A DNA stretch of 64,000 nt from Candidatus Tectimicrobiota bacterium (GTDB lineage: Bacteria > JACPUC01), in the NCBI GenBank assembly GCA_016192455.1, contig JACPUC010000026.1, forward strand, positions 213,355 through 277,354, given 5' to 3'. A program made the position numbers and the translations under genes. The first letter of the stretch is position 1. Each line of letters begins with the position of its first letter. The notes beneath the pieces were generated by a model. It searched no databases, had not been told where the DNA came from, and worked only from the letters and a program-made list of their open reading frames with translations. Below, piece after piece: positions 1 through 8,319 of the stretch.

Positions 1-344
1 CTCCACGGATCATTTGGGCGATTCGACGACCTCGCGCCGCGTCCTTCTCCCTCACCTGCCCTACCACTCAAGTATACATGCCTTCCTGCTGCCTGCCAAC
101 GAGAACCCGCAACCATACCGCGGCGCGGCTCTCAAGGCCAGCCCCAAGGGGCGCTGAGAGGCGCCCCCAGCTTGGGCGAGAATGGGGTGGCGATGTACGG
201 AGGCTTCGCCCTCCTCTTCGTGCCGGGCGGTTGCCGGCCACCGCTCGCCTGGCGCCACAACGCCGCTGACCACCCCCCTTCCACGCCAGAGCAGCCCGCG
301 CCGCGCCCCCTCCCGCGCCCACCGCGAGGAAGTTCCCAGGCTGC
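1..344. other. window edge, no supported gene
   Basis: This stretch follows the 3' end of the minus-strand permease gene. All six frames give only short GC-rich translations without recognisable motifs. A minus-strand GTG near position 55 could open a reading frame running off the left edge, but 18 codons cannot be assigned. No hairpin with a T-rich tail is evident. Confidence 0.5.
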
Positions 345-1175
345 TCAGATGCGCCCGCGCGCAAATCGCGTCTCCAGCCGCGCCAGGCAAAACTTATCGA
401 CGAGATAGACCATGACGATGATGGCGACGATGGTCGCAAACATGAGCGGCGTATCGAACTCCTGGCGGGCGCGGTTCATGAGGTAACCGAGTCCGGTATC
501 GGCGCCGAAGAGCTCGGAGATGAGGGAGACCTTCCAGGCCACGCCGTACGACACCCGCAGCGAGGAGAAGATGAACGGGAAGAGCATCGGCAAGACGACC
601 TTGCGCAGCACCCGCAGACGCGCGCGGGTGAAGCTGTGGGCCATTTCGAGAATCTCCGTATCGAGCGACTTCATCCCCTCGTACATGTTGATCATGCAGA
701 ACGGCAGGAGAATGGCGGTTTCCACGAAGATGACGGAACCATCGGAGACGCCGAACCAGAGCACGGCGAGGAGCGCCCAGCCAAGGGAGGGGAAGGCATT
801 GAAGAATGGGATGACGCGATCGGCGACGAGGACATCGAACTGCTTCAGGTAGGTCGGCACGAGCGCCACAAGGCCGCCGAGGACGAGCGCGAGAAAGGTC
901 GAGATGAGGACCCGCGCCAGCGAGGCGTAGGTATGAAGTCCCCAGTTGGTGCTGAGGTCGAAGAGGAGTTTTGCGCTCAGCTTCAAGACCTTGCCGGGAG
1001 CCGGCAGGACGAACTCCGGCAAGCCTTGCGCCGCCCACCACCAGCCGATGAGGAGCAGAAGGATCACCAGCTCCGCCAGCATGCGGTTCTTGGTGACCGT
1101 GAAGCGGCGCACGCCAACCGTGCCGGCCCTGGTATCTTCCGACGGCAATGGGGCGACGCTCATACCTTCGCGCAC
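345..1175 (-). CDS. ABC transporter permease, TauC/SsuC type
   Basis: Inner-membrane permease of a nitrate/sulfonate/taurine-type ABC importer. The roughly 275-residue protein has an N-terminal membrane segment followed by about five more. An EAA-like loop (EGMKSLDTEILEMAHS) contacts the ATPase in this family. Length and layout match the BPD_transp_1 family. It starts at GTG 1175 or, equally possible, ATG 1163. It lies 93 bp downstream of the binding-protein gene on the same strand, so the two probably form one transport operon. No ATP-binding subunit gene is visible in the window. The substrate cannot be told from sequence; in this family it is often an organic acid or a pyrimidine-like compound. 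Confidence 0.85.
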   Translation of the reverse strand: MREGMSVAPLPSEDTRAGTVGVRRFTVTKNRMLAELVILLLLIGWWWAAQGLPEFVLPAPGKVLKLSAKLLFDLSTNWGLHTYASLARVLISTFLALVLGGLVALVPTYLKQFDVLVADRVIPFFNAFPSLGWALLAVLWFGVSDGSVIFVETAILLPFCMINMYEGMKSLDTEILEMAHSFTRARLRVLRKVVLPMLFPFIFSSLRVSYGVAWKVSLISELFGADTGLGYLMNRARQEFDTPLMFATIVAIIVMVYLVDKFCLARLETRFARGRI

Positions 1176-1268
1176 TCCATCTGCTGGCGCAGGGGGACAC
1201 CCAGCATGAGAGGATCACCACCGGCTGCGCAGGGCGCCGCCGCGCACGGAAGACCGGCGCACGAACCT

Positions 1269-2321
1269 CTACTTCTTCGCCCAGTAGCCGCGGAAGAGCA
1301 TGCTTTCTACCGGCGGGTAGCTGTCGATGAAACCCGCCTCCTTCGACAACCGCAGGAGCGTATCGAGGGTTTTGATGTCGATCTCCCCCAGTTCGCCGGT
1401 GATGGTGTTCCACTCCATCCAGTCGAGGAACATCTAGGCGGGGCGATCGTTCAGTTTCGCCAGCTCTTGGGCGACCTCTTGCGCATGTTCGCGGGAGTAC
1501 TTGCTCGACTCGTAGCTCAACCGCTGCTCCACTTCAATGAGCTTCGCTTTTTTCGCCAGCACGCTGTCGTACGTGATGTACACCGAGGGCATGAACTTGA
1601 CCTGAAAGAAGTCGCGGAACTCCGGCACGGTGTCCTGCAGGACCTGGTACTCACCGGAATCGAGCACCTTGCGGGCAAAACTCTGGAGCGTGAAGCCGGC
1701 ATCCACCCGGTCTTTCAGGAGCGTGGTCCCGATGGTGGTGATGGGGATCTCCTGGCAGCGGATGTCGCCTCCCTTGGAGATATTCAGCCCGTTCTTCTTC
1801 CAGAGCAGGAGCTGCATCTGCGCCACTGAGGTCGAGCCTAGGGAGAAGACGGCGACGGTCTTACCCTTGAGCTGCTCCGGCTTGGTGATTGGCGAGCCCT
1901 TCTTGGTGAACAGGATCTGCCCGCCGGTGGCGGTCAGGCCCCCCATGATGATCTTCACATCCAGGCCGCGCTGGCGCGCCCGCACGGCCCCGAGGATCGA
2001 GGTCTCGGCGATATCGAACTGGCGCGAGCCGGTGGCCTGAATGAGCGCCGAGATGTCCAGCCCCGTCAGCTTCAGGTCTACCAGGTCAGATTTCACCTTG
2101 CCGCTCGCAATGGCAGGATAGACGGCATCGTAGCCCTTGTCGAAAAAATGCGCCATGGTGATCGTCTCTTTCGCGGCCGCGCCGCCTCGTGAGCCGAGGA
2201 TCACCAGCCCCAGCAGCATGAGCACGAACCACGATCCCCTCCACGACCTCCCCCCCCCGATTGCGAATCGACCTCCATCTCCATTCAGGCGACAGAGCCT
2301 GGCGACAACGCTGCACCCCAC
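1269..2321 (-). pseudogene. NMT1/TauA-type solute-binding protein interrupted by in-frame TAG
   Basis: Periplasmic binding protein for the adjacent permease. An N-terminal hydrophobic signal segment ends near GGAAAKETI. The body has the alternating pattern of NMT1/TauA proteins (FDIAETSILGA, LKGKTVAVFSLGST). Translation stops at a TAG at 1434-1436 after 295 residues. The same frame then continues for 54 codons (from MFLDWMEWNT to LFRGYWAKK) to a TAG at 1269-1271. The extra segment resembles the usual C-terminus of the family (a helix with SKEAGFIDSYPPVE), and the joined length of about 350 residues fits. Either the gene carries a nonsense mutation, the stop is read through, or the base is a sequencing error. 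A truncated 295-residue product might still fold partly. Confidence 0.7.
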
Positions 2322-2381
2322 TCCGCAGACCCAGCTTCATCTACATGCAGACCGGGAGCGACAGAGAGGGTGACCGGAGCA

Positions 2382-2410
2382 TTGTCAAAAGGAGCAAGCC
2401 TTGCTACAGT
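2382..2410 (+). promoter_or_regulatory. sigma70-type promoter for the HyuB gene
   Basis: TTGTCA at 2382-2387 and TACAGT at 2405-2410 are separated by exactly 17 bp. This gives a predicted start near 2417, about 140 nt ahead of the HyuB start. It lies in the divergent gap between the binding-protein gene and HyuB. Confidence 0.55.
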
Positions 2411-2428
2411 ACCTCAAGTATGGGAAAA

Positions 2429-2465
2429 GTTCCAGGGGCGCGGGCGCGGCGTCCCCTGTAGGAAC
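2429..2465 (+). other. leader hairpin upstream of HyuB
   Basis: In the predicted leader, GTTCC pairs with GGAAC and, inside it, AGGGG pairs with CCCCT. Further down, GTGGGAG and CTCCCAC can form a second stem before the start codon. No known riboswitch class is recognised. Confidence 0.35.
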
Positions 2466-2558
2466 GCGGCAGGCGCGACGGCACAGCAAGTCAACCCCGG
2501 GCATGTGGGAGGCGCATCGCTTACACTCCCACGCACCCATCAGGTGAGATAGAGAGCC

Positions 2559-4253
2559 ATGAGTCCCTTCGATGCAATCACCTTGGAGCTGATGTGGAGC
2601 CGCCTCATCTCGATCGCGCAGGAGCAGGCGCGGGCGCTCGTCCAGGCATCGTTCTCCACCCTCGTGGGGGAGACCGAGGACATCGCCAGCGGCATCTACG
2701 ACGCGCAGGGAAACATCATCGCGCAGGGGGTCACCGGCACGCAAGGCATCCTCATCGGCATGGGGCGGGGGATCAAGCACATCCTCGCCCAGTTCCCCCC
2801 CGAACGCCTGCGGCCCGGCGATGTCCTCATCTGCAACGACCCCTGGCTGTTCACCGGGCACAAGTTCGACATCACCATTGCCATGCCGGTCTTTCTGGGG
2901 GGTCGCTTCGTCGGCATGACCGGCACCGTCTCGCACGCCACGGATGTCGGCGGCATCAAGTCGCCCGGCGACTCGGAGGAGGTCTACGAGGAGGGCTTGC
3001 ACATCCCCATCCTGAAGCTCTACAAGGCCGGCAAGCTGAATGAGGATGTGCACGAGATGATCCGCTCAAACGTGCGCATGGAGACCCTGGTCATGGGTGA
3101 CCTCATGGCTCAGGTGGCAGCCTGCGAGGTGGGACAGCACAAGGTGCAAGCGTTCCTGCGGGAGTACGAGCTCGACAGCCTGGAGGCTCTCTCGACGGCC
3201 ATCATGGAGCGCACCGAGGCCGCCGTGAAGGCGGCCATCCGCGCCTTCCCCGACGGGAGCTGGTCACACACCGTGCTGCTGGACGGCATGGAGGAGCCCC
3301 TGCAGGTGCGGGCGCGCCTCACGGTGCAGGGCGAGGAGATGCTGGTGGACTTCGCCGGCAGCTCGCCGCAGACGACCCGCGGCGCCATCAACGCGGTGAA
3401 GAACTTCACCGACGCCTACACCCTGCACGCTATCAAGACGCTGCTGCTGAGCGACGTGCCGAACAACGAGGGCTTCTTCCGCTCGGTGCGCATCGAGGCG
3501 CCGGCGGGCACGATTGTCAATGCCAGCTTCCCGGCGCCGGTGATGTCCCGCCAGATGATGACTTCCTTCGTCTCCTCCGCCGTCTTCGGCTGCCTGACGC
3601 AGGCGCTGCCGGGACGGGTCATCGCCGAGTCGGGGATCACGCAGATGGGTCTGATCAACGGCCATGACGCCGGCGGCCGGCCGTACGTCTACTGGCTGCT
3701 GGGATTCGGCGGCATGGGGGGACGGCCGGGGATGGACGGCCACCACGCCACGAATTTCCCAGCCAACATCGGCAATGTGCCTGTCGAAATCATTGAGGCT
3801 CTGACGCCGGTGCGGGTGGTGCGCAAGGGCCTCATTCCCGACTCCGGCGGCGCCGGCAAGTGGCGCGGCGGCTGCGACCAGGAGATCACCGTCACCGTCG
3901 CCAGCCCCTATCCGGCCACCATCAACTGCTTCTTCGAGCGCACCACGGTGGAGCCGCGCGGCTACCACGGCGGGAGGAACGGCCGCCGCGCCATCGCCCA
4001 GATCAACGGCCGGGAGGTCCACCCGAAGCGCAAGGCTCTCCTGCAACCGGGCGACGAGCTCACCTACAGCAGTTGCGGCGGCGGCGGGCTCTTCCCGGCC
4101 GAGGAGCGGGATGCGGAGGCGGTGCTGCGGGACGTTTTGGAAGGCTACGTGAGTGTGGAAGCGGCGCGCCGCGACTACAAGGTAGCCCTGGACCTGGCGA
4201 CGCTGACGGTGGACGCGGAGGAGACAGCGAAGCTGCGCCGCGATGGGATGTAG
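2559..4253 (+). CDS. hydantoinase B/oxoprolinase family protein (HyuB)
   Basis: A 564-residue protein of the HyuB family: N-methylhydantoinase B, 5-oxoprolinase B and acetone-carboxylase alpha. These ATP-dependent enzymes act on cyclic amides or ketones. Family hallmarks are the N-terminal DAITLELMWSRL block, the central CNDPWLFTGHKFDI and GTVSHATDVGG blocks, and a glycine-rich C-terminal SCGGGGLF. Length matches the family (about 550). HyuB normally works with HyuA, the ATP-binding subunit, and often the two are adjacent or fused. No HyuA gene is in this window, so the partner must lie elsewhere or this is a solitary paralogue. The start ATG is followed directly by the conserved N-terminus. 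The substrate cannot be assigned. Confidence 0.9.
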   Translation: MSPFDAITLELMWSRLISIAQEQARALVQASFSTLVGETEDIASGIYDAQGNIIAQGVTGTQGILIGMGRGIKHILAQFPPERLRPGDVLICNDPWLFTGHKFDITIAMPVFLGGRFVGMTGTVSHATDVGGIKSPGDSEEVYEEGLHIPILKLYKAGKLNEDVHEMIRSNVRMETLVMGDLMAQVAACEVGQHKVQAFLREYELDSLEALSTAIMERTEAAVKAAIRAFPDGSWSHTVLLDGMEEPLQVRARLTVQGEEMLVDFAGSSPQTTRGAINAVKNFTDAYTLHAIKTLLLSDVPNNEGFFRSVRIEAPAGTIVNASFPAPVMSRQMMTSFVSSAVFGCLTQALPGRVIAESGITQMGLINGHDAGGRPYVYWLLGFGGMGGRPGMDGHHATNFPANIGNVPVEIIEALTPVRVVRKGLIPDSGGAGKWRGGCDQEITVTVASPYPATINCFFERTTVEPRGYHGGRNGRRAIAQINGREVHPKRKALLQPGDELTYSSCGGGGLFPAEERDAEAVLRDVLEGYVSVEAARRDYKVALDLATLTVDAEETAKLRRDGM

Positions 4254-4411
4254 TCTTGCCACGCTTCAGGCAGGTCCCCATGGGCCTGCGGCCCGCCCGC
4301 GAAGCTGATGAGAATGGGGTATGCTCGGCGGTACCGTTTGCGCAACGATGTTGACCGTTCCTTGGTACGCGCCGGTCTGCCGAACGGGAGAATCGCGGAT
4401 GATCGCCGATG

Positions 4412-4439
4412 GTAGGGGCGGTTCGCGAAGCGCCCCTAC
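4412..4439. repeat. intergenic palindrome (core of dispersed repeat)
   Basis: A 28-bp near-perfect inverted repeat with arms GTAGGGGCG and CGCCCCTAC around GTTCGCGAAG. It matches the central palindrome of the longer elements at 28.7-28.9 kb and 38.7-38.9 kb. It lies between convergent genes (HyuB ending at 4253 and the FAD oxidoreductase ending at 4540) and may also act as an RNA hairpin there. Confidence 0.7.
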
Positions 4440-4539
4440 GAGATGATCCGTGTGCCTCCGTCGTGCTCACCCATCCGTTCCGGCTGGCTGTCGCGCTTCA
4501 ACTGCGGTGGCAAACTCGTGAGACGCAGCCGCAGCGTCC

Positions 4540-5964
4540 CTACCGCGCCTCCCCGCCCTCGTGGTACTCCGCATCGATATTGACCAGCCAGGGATCGTAG
4601 CGCCCCAGCCCCAGGACGTTGCGCGCCGCCAGCAGCCCGGTGGCGATGGCGTGGTCCTGATTGTTGTACTTGAACATGCCGGAACGGCCGATGGGCTGCA
4701 GGTTCGTCAGCCGGTCGAGCCAAGCTTTGATGATGGCGATGTGCTCGTGGTAGCCGAGTTCGATCACGGGGTAGGCTTGCTGGCTGCGCACGACGAAGCC
4801 TGAGAGCACGTCGCGGGGGTGAACGAAGCCCATCTGCCGCAGCTCGTCCGCGGCCACCTCGATGAGCTCCTCATCGGCGCGCTTCCAGAAATCGTCCCCC
4901 TCAAACGCGAAGTATTCCACGGTGAGGGGGCTCGTCCCTTCCCCATCGGCCATCTGCGGCGAGAAGTTGCGGTAATTGGCGACCCGCGCCATCCGCACCT
5001 CGCGGGAATGCACATAGATCCAGTTGTCGGGAAAGGGGAGGCCCCGCACTTTCAGGTGCACTCCGAGATGGCCGCGGTAGCGCAGGCGGCGACAGGCGGC
5101 CAGGACCGCCTCCGGCGGCGGCGGCTCCAGCATCTCGACCATGGCGATGAGCGGCATGCTCGACAGCACCTGCGCTGCTTCGACCTCCTCCTCCTGGCCG
5201 TCCGGTCCCTGCGCGACAACGCTGCGAATCCGCATGCCGTCGCGCCGCAACCCCACCACCCGGCGACCCAGGAGGATCGTCCCACCACGCACCTCCACCA
5301 GGTCGGCCAGCTTTTCGTAGAACATGCCGGCGCCATGGCGAGGGAAGAGGAACTCATCCACGAGGGTTTTCACGGTATGCTTCTTGGGACTGAGCAGCGC
5401 GTGCTTCAGCGCCACGCCCAGACTCAGCCCCTTGATGCGCTGCGCCGCCCAATCGGCGCCGATGCGGTCGCAGGAGATGCCCCAGACCTTTTCCGTGTAG
5501 GTTTTGAAGAAGGTCTCGTAGAGGCGCGCCCCGAAGTGGTCGATCATCCACTCCTCGAAGGTGTGCTGCGGGCGCGGCGCCAGGCGATGCCGCAGGCGCG
5601 CCCGGGCGTAGCTCAGGAACATCAACACCGCGCTCGCCGGGCCGACGCCGAAGAGCGCGTTCACCGGTGAGAGCGGGTAGTTGAAGAGCTTGTTGCGGTA
5701 ATGGATGCGGGTCAGGCGAGCGACGCGCAGCAGGTCCTCCGCCACGACCTCGACAAAGAGCTGGTGCACCTCCTCGTTCCTGGTGAAGAAGCGGTGCGGC
5801 CCGATGTCGAAGCGGCAGCCGTCATGCTGGATGGTGCGCGCCAACCCGCCCACCTGCTCGAGGCGCTCCAGCACCCGCACCGAGGCGCCGTGCCGGGTCA
5901 GTTCGTAGGCCGCGGCGAGACCGGAGGGCCCGGCTCCAAGAATGACGGCATCGGCTCCAGGCAT
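4540..5964 (-). CDS. FAD-dependent oxidoreductase, protoporphyrinogen-oxidase/UDP-galactopyranose-mutase-like
   Basis: A 474-residue flavoprotein. The N-terminus carries the dinucleotide-binding motif GAGPSGLAAAYEL followed by an acidic strand end, then GGLARTIQHDG and GPHRFFTRN. These are characteristic of FAD enzymes resembling protoporphyrinogen oxidase, UDP-galactopyranose mutase and amine oxidases. The chosen start is ATG 5964, because the conserved fold begins immediately after it. An upstream in-frame extension to 6162 is Pro/Ser/Arg-rich and unlike the family. Such proteins often sit in polysaccharide clusters, but no such genes are nearby, so the substrate is unknown. It reads away from a dispersed repeat element. 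Confidence 0.8.
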   Translation of the reverse strand: MPGADAVILGAGPSGLAAAYELTRHGASVRVLERLEQVGGLARTIQHDGCRFDIGPHRFFTRNEEVHQLFVEVVAEDLLRVARLTRIHYRNKLFNYPLSPVNALFGVGPASAVLMFLSYARARLRHRLAPRPQHTFEEWMIDHFGARLYETFFKTYTEKVWGISCDRIGADWAAQRIKGLSLGVALKHALLSPKKHTVKTLVDEFLFPRHGAGMFYEKLADLVEVRGGTILLGRRVVGLRRDGMRIRSVVAQGPDGQEEEVEAAQVLSSMPLIAMVEMLEPPPPEAVLAACRRLRYRGHLGVHLKVRGLPFPDNWIYVHSREVRMARVANYRNFSPQMADGEGTSPLTVEYFAFEGDDFWKRADEELIEVAADELRQMGFVHPRDVLSGFVVRSQQAYPVIELGYHEHIAIIKAWLDRLTNLQPIGRSGMFKYNNQDHAIATGLLAARNVLGLGRYDPWLVNIDAEYHEGGEAR

Positions 5965-6227
5965 GGGCGTCTTGCGTGCGGGGCAAAAGAAACTCTGGGC
6001 AGCTTTTTGGCCGCTGCTCGCACGATCGTTGAAGATAGAGAAATCCGGCGCGCAAGACAAGGGCGAGGGGCAGGATGTGGTGGGGAAGCGAGGCGGGGGC
6101 GAGCGGCCGGCAGAGAGAAGCCTTGCCCGCCATGGCTGGTCAGGCCGGTGGCAGGCGAGCAAGGTTCCCCTCGCCGCGCCTGGAATCGGCGAGGCAGGAT
6201 GGGGGCTTTACCCCGCCAAGTGTGCTG

Positions 6228-6405
6228 TTTCACACATTCTATCGCAAGAATTTGCGAGGGAGCCTCGCCCCCTCGCGCACCCCGACTACGCGAGCTGCCG
6301 CGCAGCTCGCGAGGATTGGGGGTGTGGGGAAGCAAAGGTCTTGCGCAAAAACTCCCCCACCACATGGCCCGAAGAAGGCGTCCGATTAAGGAGGGAATTT
6401 GTGTG
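6228..6405 (-). repeat. dispersed multi-hairpin intergenic element, copy D
   Basis: Read on the minus strand, this segment follows the same order as the copies at 28.7 and 38.7 kb. An ACAAATTCC start is followed by CTTCTTCGGGCCATG, a G-run and TTTGCTTCCCCACACCCCCA, then a central palindrome and GGGGTGCGCGAGGGGGCG with GGCTCCCTCGC. The central palindrome differs: CGCGAGCTG/CAGCTCGCG replaces GGGGCGGTTCGCGAACCGCCC. It begins about 10 bp after the SDR stop codon and fills much of the 450-bp gap before the FAD oxidoreductase. Confidence 0.65.
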
Positions 6406-6413
6406 ACGTAACA

Positions 6414-7229
6414 CTACGAAGCGAAGTGGCAGGAGACCCCGCCGTCGACGGGGAGCGCCACGCCGGTGATGAAGCGGGACTGGTCACTCACCAGGAAGAG
6501 GGCGGCCTCGCCGATGTCCTTCGGGTCGGCGAGATACCCCACGAGGATGCCGCGGAGCATGTGCTGGCGGGTTGCCTCGGGGTCGGGCGATTCATTGATG
6601 ATCCGCTCGATGCCGCGCGTCGTGGCAAAGCTCGGGCAGATGCAGTTGACGCGGATGTTCTGGGCGCTGTACTCCACCGCCAGGGCGCGCGTGAGCTGCA
6701 CCACGCCCCCCTTCGCGGCGCAGTAGGCCGCCTCGTTGGGGCGCCCGTTCAGCCCGGCCACCGAGGCGATGTTGAGGATCACCCCGCCCCCCTTCTCGAG
6801 CATGTGCGGGATGGTGTATTTCGACGTCAGGTAGATCGAGGTGAGGTTCACCGCGAGGGTGCGATCCCACAGCTCCTCGGGCAGGTCCGCCAGCTTGCCG
6901 GTGTAGCCGAAGGTGCCGCCGGCGTTGTTGACCAGGATGTCAAGCCGACCGAAGCGCGCGATGGTCTGCTTGATGACCTCCTGGACGCTCTGCGACACCG
7001 ACACATCCATCTTCACGGCGAACGCCGCGACGCCGAGCGCCTCGGCCTGCTCGACGGTGCCCGCGCCGCGCTTCGATGAGATGTCGGCGATGACGACATT
7101 CGCCCCCGCCGCCGCGAGCTTCAGGGCGATTGCTTCGCCAAGCCCCGCCCCCCCCGCGGTGATGAGGGCACTCTTGCCTACCAGCAACTTCGCCGTCTGC
7201 GTCGCGGCCTGAGCTTCAGCCTGCGTCAT
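6414..7229 (-). CDS. short-chain dehydrogenase/reductase
   Basis: A 271-residue SDR (NAD(P)-dependent alcohol/ketone oxidoreductase). Visible family motifs are TAGGAGLGEAIA for cofactor binding, LVNNAGG in the core, and a Tyr-x3-Lys catalytic pair in AAYCAAKGG preceded by a Ser in IASVAG. The C-terminus ends in the usual GVALPVDGG block. ATG 7229 is preferred over an upstream start because AAGGAG lies 8 nt before it. It ends just before repeat copy D. The downstream-encoded reductase genes on the same strand suggest a role in acyl or alicyclic metabolism, but the substrate is not determined. Confidence 0.85.
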   Translation of the reverse strand: MTQAEAQAATQTAKLLVGKSALITAGGAGLGEAIALKLAAAGANVVIADISSKRGAGTVEQAEALGVAAFAVKMDVSVSQSVQEVIKQTIARFGRLDILVNNAGGTFGYTGKLADLPEELWDRTLAVNLTSIYLTSKYTIPHMLEKGGGVILNIASVAGLNGRPNEAAYCAAKGGVVQLTRALAVEYSAQNIRVNCICPSFATTRGIERIINESPDPEATRQHMLRGILVGYLADPKDIGEAALFLVSDQSRFITGVALPVDGGVSCHFAS

Positions 7230-7329
7230 CAGCACTGCTCCTTCTCGCACCTCACCGCCGTGCGGCGCGTGGCAACGGCTGGCGGCTTATCGACCGCCAA
7301 CCCCTCGCGCACTCGCAGAGACTTCCCTC

Positions 7330-8319
7330 TTAGACACCCGCCAGGGCGCGCAGGCGGCGCTCGAAGAGGATGCGCACCATGCGTTTCCGATGACCCGGCT
7401 CGGCATTCGTCGTCTTGGTCGGGTGAGCGGCTTTCCAGAGCGCCTGACCGGCGGCGCTGATGCTCTCCGGCGTCAGCGGCTCATTCTCCAGAATGCGCGC
7501 CGCCTCGTCAACGAGGAAGGGCCGCGCCTCCAAGCCTGTCAGGGCGATGCGGGCGCTGCGGCAGTGACCGTTGGCGCCGGCGCGCACCAGCGACACGGCG
7601 ATGCCGGCAAGGGGAAAGTCGATGGTGCCGCGGCGCCGGAACTTCTCGTAGAAACCACAGGCGCCGAGCTCCGGCGGCGGCACCTGGAACGAGGTGATGA
7701 TCTCCGCCGGCTTCAGGGTAAATGGGTGCTTCCCGTCGTTCGTGTAGAGATCGGCCAGAGGAAACCGCCGGACGCCGCCCGGCCCCTCGACGGTCACCGT
7801 GGCGCCGAGGGCCAGGAGCGCCGGGGCCACGTCGCCCGAGAAGGCCGCCACGCACTCCTGCTTACCGTGCACGACGTAGCAGACCTCCCCATCCTCCTTG
7901 AAGCAGGGGCCGTAGCTCCGGCGCCAGAACTCGTCCTGGTTGTAGTAGCGGCAGCGGGTGTCGAGGCAGGCGTTGCCGCCCACCGTCCCCATGTTCTGGT
8001 GATGCCAGCTTCCGGCTTTCGAGGCCGCCTCCTGGAGCAGCGGGTAGTGCTGCGCCACCAGCGGCGAGGTCTTCAGCTCCTGCAGGGTGACGAGCGCCCC
8101 GATCCGCAGGCCGCCGGCATCGTAGGCCAGGCGGCGCAGCTCGGCCACGCGGCGCAGCCCCACGAGGTGGCGGGGGGTGAACAGGCCCTGCTTCATGGAG
8201 ACGAGGAGGTCCGTCCCTCCGGCCATCAGCTTCGCCTCGGCGGGGTTCTCCTGCAGGACGGCGCAGGCCTCCTTCACGGAGCGCACCGCATGGTACCTGA
8301 ACGTGGGCAAGAGTAGCAT
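7330..8319 (-). CDS. hcrB: 4-hydroxybenzoyl-CoA reductase-like FAD subunit with extra [4Fe-4S] loop
   Basis: A 329-residue FAD-binding subunit of the xanthine-dehydrogenase family (CoxM/HcrB). FAD motifs are MAGGTDLLV (32-40) and MGTVGGNAC (110-118). An insertion after GGNACLDTRCRYYNQ carries Cys123, Cys139, Cys147 and Cys156. This 16/8/9 spacing is the one I recall for the additional [4Fe-4S] cluster in 4-hydroxybenzoyl-CoA reductase beta subunits, and ordinary xanthine dehydrogenases lack it. In the known enzyme this cluster lets electrons flow from reduced ferredoxin to the substrate. Its ATG directly follows the TGA of the large-subunit gene, so translation is probably coupled. Length agrees with HcrB (about 324). 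Confidence 0.8.
   Translation of the reverse strand: MLLLPTFRYHAVRSVKEACAVLQENPAEAKLMAGGTDLLVSMKQGLFTPRHLVGLRRVAELRRLAYDAGGLRIGALVTLQELKTSPLVAQHYPLLQEAASKAGSWHHQNMGTVGGNACLDTRCRYYNQDEFWRRSYGPCFKEDGEVCYVVHGKQECVAAFSGDVAPALLALGATVTVEGPGGVRRFPLADLYTNDGKHPFTLKPAEIITSFQVPPPELGACGFYEKFRRRGTIDFPLAGIAVSLVRAGANGHCRSARIALTGLEARPFLVDEAARILENEPLTPESISAAGQALWKAAHPTKTTNAEPGHRKRMVRILFERRLRALAGV

Noticed and set aside
1-55. Possible minus-strand gene starting at GTG 55 and leaving the window
   Set aside because: Only 18 codons are visible, with a weak ribosome-binding site and no motif.
1434-1436. TAG read as pyrrolysine
   Set aside because: Pyrrolysine is rare, no pyl gene is visible, and nothing at this surface tail suggests a catalytic residue. 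A nonsense mutation or error is simpler.
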